From Bacillota bacterium (GTDB taxonomy: Bacteria > Bacillota > Clostridia > Christensenellales > CAG-138), in the NCBI GenBank assembly GCA_023399275.1, contig JAEWQH010000048.1, positions 1 to 8,676 of the forward strand: DNA of 8,676 nt. Direction: 5' to 3'. How positions within the stretch are numbered: position 1 is the stretch's first letter; each line of letters opens with the position of its first letter. The notes below the pieces were generated by a model. That model had not been told where the DNA came from. It saw only the letters and a list, made by a program, of their open reading frames with translations, and made no database searches. This document shows positions 5,809-8,676 of this stretch, in pieces. Both the position numbers and the translations under genes were made by a program.

Positions 5809-6387
5809 TTGTACGCATACATCAGCGGCGGCGTCGCCGAAGTGCTGGCGGATCGCGCCGTGCTCGAAGCGGGCGGCGTGGGCTATGAGCTCTTTTGCAG
5901 CGTAATGACGCTCAAGCGTCTGCGGGCGGGGCAAAAGGAGCGGCTCTATACGCATCTGCATCTGGCGGAGGGCGTGATGGCGCTGTATGGTTTTTACGAC
6001 CCCGAGGAAAAAGAGATGTTCCGCCGGCTGCTGACGGTGACGCGCGTAGGCCCAAAGCTTGCGCTCTCCGTGCTCTCGGTGCTGACGCCGGGTGACGTTG
6101 CCGGCGCGATCGTAACCAACAACGCCGCGGCGTTTGACCGCGTACCCGGCATGGGCCGGAAGACCGCGCAGCGCGTGCTGCTCGAACTCAAGGAGCGCGT
6201 GGAGACCAGCGAGATGCTCGCCGGCGGCGAGAGCGCAGATGCGCCGGATATCCGGGCAGAGGCGATCGCCGCGCTCGTTTCGCTCGGCTACGACGGGTTG
6301 GCGGCGGGTAAGGCGGTTGCCTCCGTGGAGAAGGCCGAGAGCGTGGAATCGCTCATCACCGCGGCGCTGCGCAAGATGGCAAAATAA
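5809..6387 (+). CDS. ruvA: Holliday junction branch migration complex subunit RuvA
   Basis: A 192-residue protein, close to the normal length. RuvA forms tetramers that hold the open Holliday junction flat and load the RuvB motor on opposite arms. Three domains can be assigned. An N-terminal OB-fold covers about 1-62 (MYAYISGGVAEV, then GGVGYEL). A middle domain holds two helix-hairpin-helix motifs: TRVGPKLALSVLS (78-90) and VPGMGRKTAQRVLLEL (112-127). A flexible linker (about 133-147) joins it to a C-terminal RuvB-binding domain (148-192, EAIAALVSLGY). Translation starts at TTG (5809-5811), chosen because the protein then begins as the family does and GGAGG lies nine bases upstream (5795-5799). 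There is no usable ATG nearby in frame. It sits between ruvC and ruvB in one operon. Confidence 0.96.
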   Translation: MYAYISGGVAEVLADRAVLEAGGVGYELFCSVMTLKRLRAGQKERLYTHLHLAEGVMALYGFYDPEEKEMFRRLLTVTRVGPKLALSVLSVLTPGDVAGAIVTNNAAAFDRVPGMGRKTAQRVLLELKERVETSEMLAGGESADAPDIRAEAIAALVSLGYDGLAAGKAVASVEKAESVESLITAALRKMAK

Positions 6388-6420
6388 CCGGGCGCGCCGG
6401 CGCTCAGGATAAGGACACAG

Positions 6421-7446
6421 ATGGACGAACGCCTGATCAGCTCCTCGATGCGCGAGGAGGAAGCAAAAACAGAATATTCCCTGCGGCCGCGCAGCCTCGG
6501 CGAGTATATCGGCCAGCACGCGGTGAAGGATCATATGCGTATCTACATCGACGCGGCGCTCAAGCGCGACGAGCCGCTCGATCATGCGCTCTTTTACGGC
6601 CCGCCGGGGTTGGGAAAGACGACGCTTGCCGGCATCGTTGCCAACGAAATGGGCGTTTCACTGCGCGTTACCAGCGGGCCTGCGATCACCCATGCGGGCG
6701 ACCTGGCCGCGCTGCTGACCAACCTCGCGCCGGGGGACGTACTCTTCATCGACGAGATCCACCGCCTCAACGCAAACGTGGAGGAGGTGCTGTACCCCGC
6801 GATGGAGGACTACGCGCTCGATATCATCATCGGCAAGGGGCCGTCCGCGCGGAGCATCCGGCTGGATCTGCCGAAGTTCACGCTCATCGGCGCGACGACG
6901 CGCATGGGGCTGCTGACATCTCCGCTGCGTGACCGCTTCGGCATCAAGGAACAGCTTGCGATGTATGACACCCCGTCGTTGCAGGAGATCATCGTGCGCA
7001 GTGCGCGTATCCTCGGCATCGCCATCTCGGAGGATGGGGCGGTGGAGATCGGCTCGCGTGCGCGCGGTACGCCGCGCGTGGCAAACCGGCTTCTGCGGCG
7101 CATACGGGATTATGCCGAAGTGCGCAAGGAAGGCACGATCGACCTCGAGGCGGCCAGGGAGGGCTTGGACATGCTCGGCGTGGACGCGCTCGGGCTGGAC
7201 GAAGTGGACCGGCGTATGCTGGAGACGATGATCGTAAAATTCGGCGGCAGGCCCGTCGGACTCGACACGATCGCAGCCGCGACCGGCGAGGACGCAACGA
7301 CCATCGAGGACGTTTACGAGCCCTATCTGCTGCGGCTCGGGTTCATCGCGAGGACGCCGCGCGGCCGGATCGTCATGCCGGCAGGATACGCGCACATGGG
7401 TTATCAAAGCGAAGCGCAGCAACTGAAACTGGAGGTTGAGGAATGA
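6421..7446 (+). CDS. ruvB: Holliday junction branch migration ATPase RuvB
   Basis: A 341-residue AAA+ motor of standard length. Hexameric RuvB rings pump DNA through the RuvA-held junction using ATP. All key motifs are present: Walker A GPPGLGKTT (60-68), Walker B LFIDEIH (108-114), sensor 1 GATTR (157-161), arginine finger Arg170 in SPLRDRFG, and sensor 2 RGTPRVANRLLRR (215-227, Arg219). The C-terminal winged-helix DNA-binding domain occupies about 260-335 and includes ARTPRGR. The ATG at 6421 has AAGGA five bases upstream. The gene follows ruvA after 33 bases, and its TGA overlaps the next gene's ATG (ATGA at 7443-7446), implying translational coupling. Nothing is unusual in the protein. 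Confidence 0.98.
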   Translation: MDERLISSSMREEEAKTEYSLRPRSLGEYIGQHAVKDHMRIYIDAALKRDEPLDHALFYGPPGLGKTTLAGIVANEMGVSLRVTSGPAITHAGDLAALLTNLAPGDVLFIDEIHRLNANVEEVLYPAMEDYALDIIIGKGPSARSIRLDLPKFTLIGATTRMGLLTSPLRDRFGIKEQLAMYDTPSLQEIIVRSARILGIAISEDGAVEIGSRARGTPRVANRLLRRIRDYAEVRKEGTIDLEAAREGLDMLGVDALGLDEVDRRMLETMIVKFGGRPVGLDTIAAATGEDATTIEDVYEPYLLRLGFIARTPRGRIVMPAGYAHMGYQSEAQQLKLEVEE

Positions 7447-8676
7447 AACGCAGAGAGATGAAGCTCCTCCTGGAAGAGCGTTTTGAGCGCATCACGCTGC
7501 TGGAAACGCGCATCGACACGCTCGATCAGCTGGTGGAAGGATACCGCGCGCGCGAGCAGGCGGTACTCGACGCGCAGCAGGCCGCCAAGGAGAACACGGC
7601 AAAGCTGCTCGAGCAGGCCAAGGCGGAGGCGGACAAAGTGCGCGCGGAGGCAGAGCAGACGCGCCAGAGCGCCAGAAGCGAGGCGGAAGCCCTTCTGGCC
7701 AAGGCGATCCAGACCGCGAACACGCTCAAGACCGAGGCGGAGCGCAACGCGCTCGAGATCACGGCGGGCGTGCGCGCGGACAGCGAGCGGATGCTGCGCG
7801 ACGCGCAGATCATCAAGCGTGAACACGAAGAGATGGTAGATACGTTCAACGCCATAGTCGAGCAGAACGCGAGCGAGTTGGAGAGCACTGCGGTGCGCTT
7901 TGCCGCGTTTGTGAAGAACCACAAGATCGACCACGCGGAGGCGCGGCTGGATGGGGATGCGTTTTACCAGTCCGTCGGCGCGCGCGACGAGGCCGCCCTG
8001 CCGGATGCGAGCGAGGATCCGGCGCTGCTGATGCAGAACATCTACCGCATCCAAAACCGGCATCTGCCGGAGGAGAAAAAGCAGACGCTCTCCCAAGGAG
8101 CGCAGACGGAAGCAAAACCGGAAAGCGAAGCCGCACCCGATGCAAAGAGCACGACGGAATTGAAACCGGAATTTCCGATTGAGGACGGCAGCGGGGCGGA
8201 TGCGCGCCGCGCGCCGGAGGAGCCCTATTCGGAGGCGGCTTGGGCAAATGAGGCGCAGCAGAGCGAGAGTGAGCCGCAGGCGGAGTTTACCAAAGCGTTT
8301 GACGACGCGTTTACAAAGAGCGAATTCAGCATCCATGACGATGGCTGCGGCATCACGCAGGCGGAGACGCAGAGCGCGGTCGACGAGGCACTCGCCGCAC
8401 CGGCCGATGCGGCCGAAGCGCTGCCCCTGTCGGCAGGGACGCAGGCTGCGGAGTTGCCCGCGGAACCGATGGCGGATGCAGTCCGCGCGTTTGACGCGTA
8501 CTATGACGAAACACTGAGCGCGCCGGGCAAGGCGATCCGAAGCGAATCTGCGCCGGAGCCATACTCCGCGCAGGCGTGGGCGCAGAGCGACGCGGTGAGC
8601 GACCACGAACCGCAGGCGGAGGGCGCGCTGTTCGGCGCGGCGGACGAGCCGGCGGACACGGCTCCGCGTGTGGAAG
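7443..8676 (+). CDS. Uncharacterised coiled-coil protein with acidic tail, possibly DivIVA-like (partial, 3' end off window)
   Basis: An open frame of 411 codons runs to the window edge without a stop. GGAGG (7431-7435) sits seven bases before the ATG, and that ATG overlaps the ruvB stop, so start and coupling are well supported. Residues about 5-155 have an almost pure helical, heptad-compatible make-up rich in Ala, Glu, Gln, Lys and Arg, with no signal peptide or membrane segment. This region, ending in EEMVDTFNAIVEQ and FAAFV, recalls DivIVA/GpsB-type or SMC-like coiled coils, but I cannot assign a family. From about 210 onward the chain is rich in Ala, Glu, Pro, Asp and Ser and probably disordered. 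It contains an imperfect repeat (257-281 and 370-393) sharing APE(E)PYS, a Trp-Ala pair and EPQAE. Function is unknown; operon position hints at a chromosome- or division-related role by inference only. Confidence 0.85.
   Translation, partial: MKRREMKLLLEERFERITLLETRIDTLDQLVEGYRAREQAVLDAQQAAKENTAKLLEQAKAEADKVRAEAEQTRQSARSEAEALLAKAIQTANTLKTEAERNALEITAGVRADSERMLRDAQIIKREHEEMVDTFNAIVEQNASELESTAVRFAAFVKNHKIDHAEARLDGDAFYQSVGARDEAALPDASEDPALLMQNIYRIQNRHLPEEKKQTLSQGAQTEAKPESEAAPDAKSTTELKPEFPIEDGSGADARRAPEEPYSEAAWANEAQQSESEPQAEFTKAFDDAFTKSEFSIHDDGCGITQAETQSAVDEALAAPADAAEALPLSAGTQAAELPAEPMADAVRAFDAYYDETLSAPGKAIRSESAPEPYSAQAWAQSDAVSDHEPQAEGALFGAADEPADTAPRVE
8211..8621 (+). repeat. Two diverged copies of a protein repeat in the acidic tail
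   Basis: Codons 8211-8285 (25 residues) and 8550-8621 (24 residues) encode matching segments. Both have APE-(E)-PYS, then AW-A, then EPQAE, with acidic and Gln/Ser filler between. The DNA has diverged at many codons, so this is a protein-level repeat under constraint or an old duplication, not a recent one. More copies may lie beyond the window. Confidence 0.6.

Noticed and set aside
5254..6585. Long minus-strand open frame (443 codons) opposite ruvC and ruvA
   Set aside because: It lies antisense to two unmistakable ruv genes. Its length comes from their GC-rich third positions, and its Arg/His/Ala-rich product has no recognisable domain or RBS-start pair.
7404..8606. Long minus-strand open frame (400 codons) opposite the coiled-coil gene
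   Set aside because: The plus-strand frame has a strong RBS, coupling to ruvB and heptad-like sequence. The minus-strand product is Arg/Leu-rich shadow translation.

Overview
The window looks like ordinary chromosome from a GC-rich, Gram-positive-type bacterium, most likely a member of the Clostridia/Firmicutes. The signs are strong AGGAGG-type ribosome binding sites, sigma-A-like promoters in AT-rich gaps, a secreted protein with a lipoprotein-type signal, a TTG start, and marked G/C at third codon positions. No rRNA, tRNA, CRISPR array, phage gene or transposase is visible. The taxon is inferred from style, not from a marker search.

Layout. (1) Bases 1-53 are the last codons of an unidentified plus-strand gene. 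A short hairpin with T-runs on both sides (72-100) follows and probably stops transcription from both directions. (2) 127-1101, minus strand: a dehydrogenase of the alanine dehydrogenase/transhydrogenase superfamily that best resembles N5-(carboxyethyl)ornithine synthase. It has a recognisable promoter, a roughly 100-nt leader, a strong RBS, and a possible six-residue leader ORF whose stop touches that RBS. (3) 1411-4728, plus strand and divergent from (2): a 1105-residue secreted, probably lipid-anchored protein with four lamin-tail-like domains about 150 residues apart, a chitobiase/hexosaminidase C-terminal-like module and a CotH-type kinase domain. (4) 4729-5289: a 561-base gap without a gene, rich in hairpins. 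Two identical 26-base hairpin repeats bound a 240-base segment holding several further palindromes, and a good promoter for the next operon follows. (5) 5290-8676: ruvC, ruvA and ruvB, the Holliday-junction resolvase and branch-migration motor, followed by a start-stop overlap into a long gene that runs off the window. That last gene encodes a coiled-coil protein with an acidic, probably disordered tail and an internal repeat.

How the genes work together. RuvA and RuvB move Holliday junctions and RuvC cuts them, so the three form one functional unit on one transcript. The coupled coiled-coil gene is expressed with them, but nothing in its sequence shows a DNA-repair role; it could equally be a DivIVA-like cell-pole or division factor. 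The ornithine-modifying enzyme and the CotH surface protein share only a divergent promoter region, and no functional link between them is evident.

There is no clear sign of a novel defence or mobile system. The items most worth a second look are the 26-base repeat element upstream of ruvC, the uncharacterised coiled-coil gene coupled to ruvB, and the multi-domain CotH lipoprotein.
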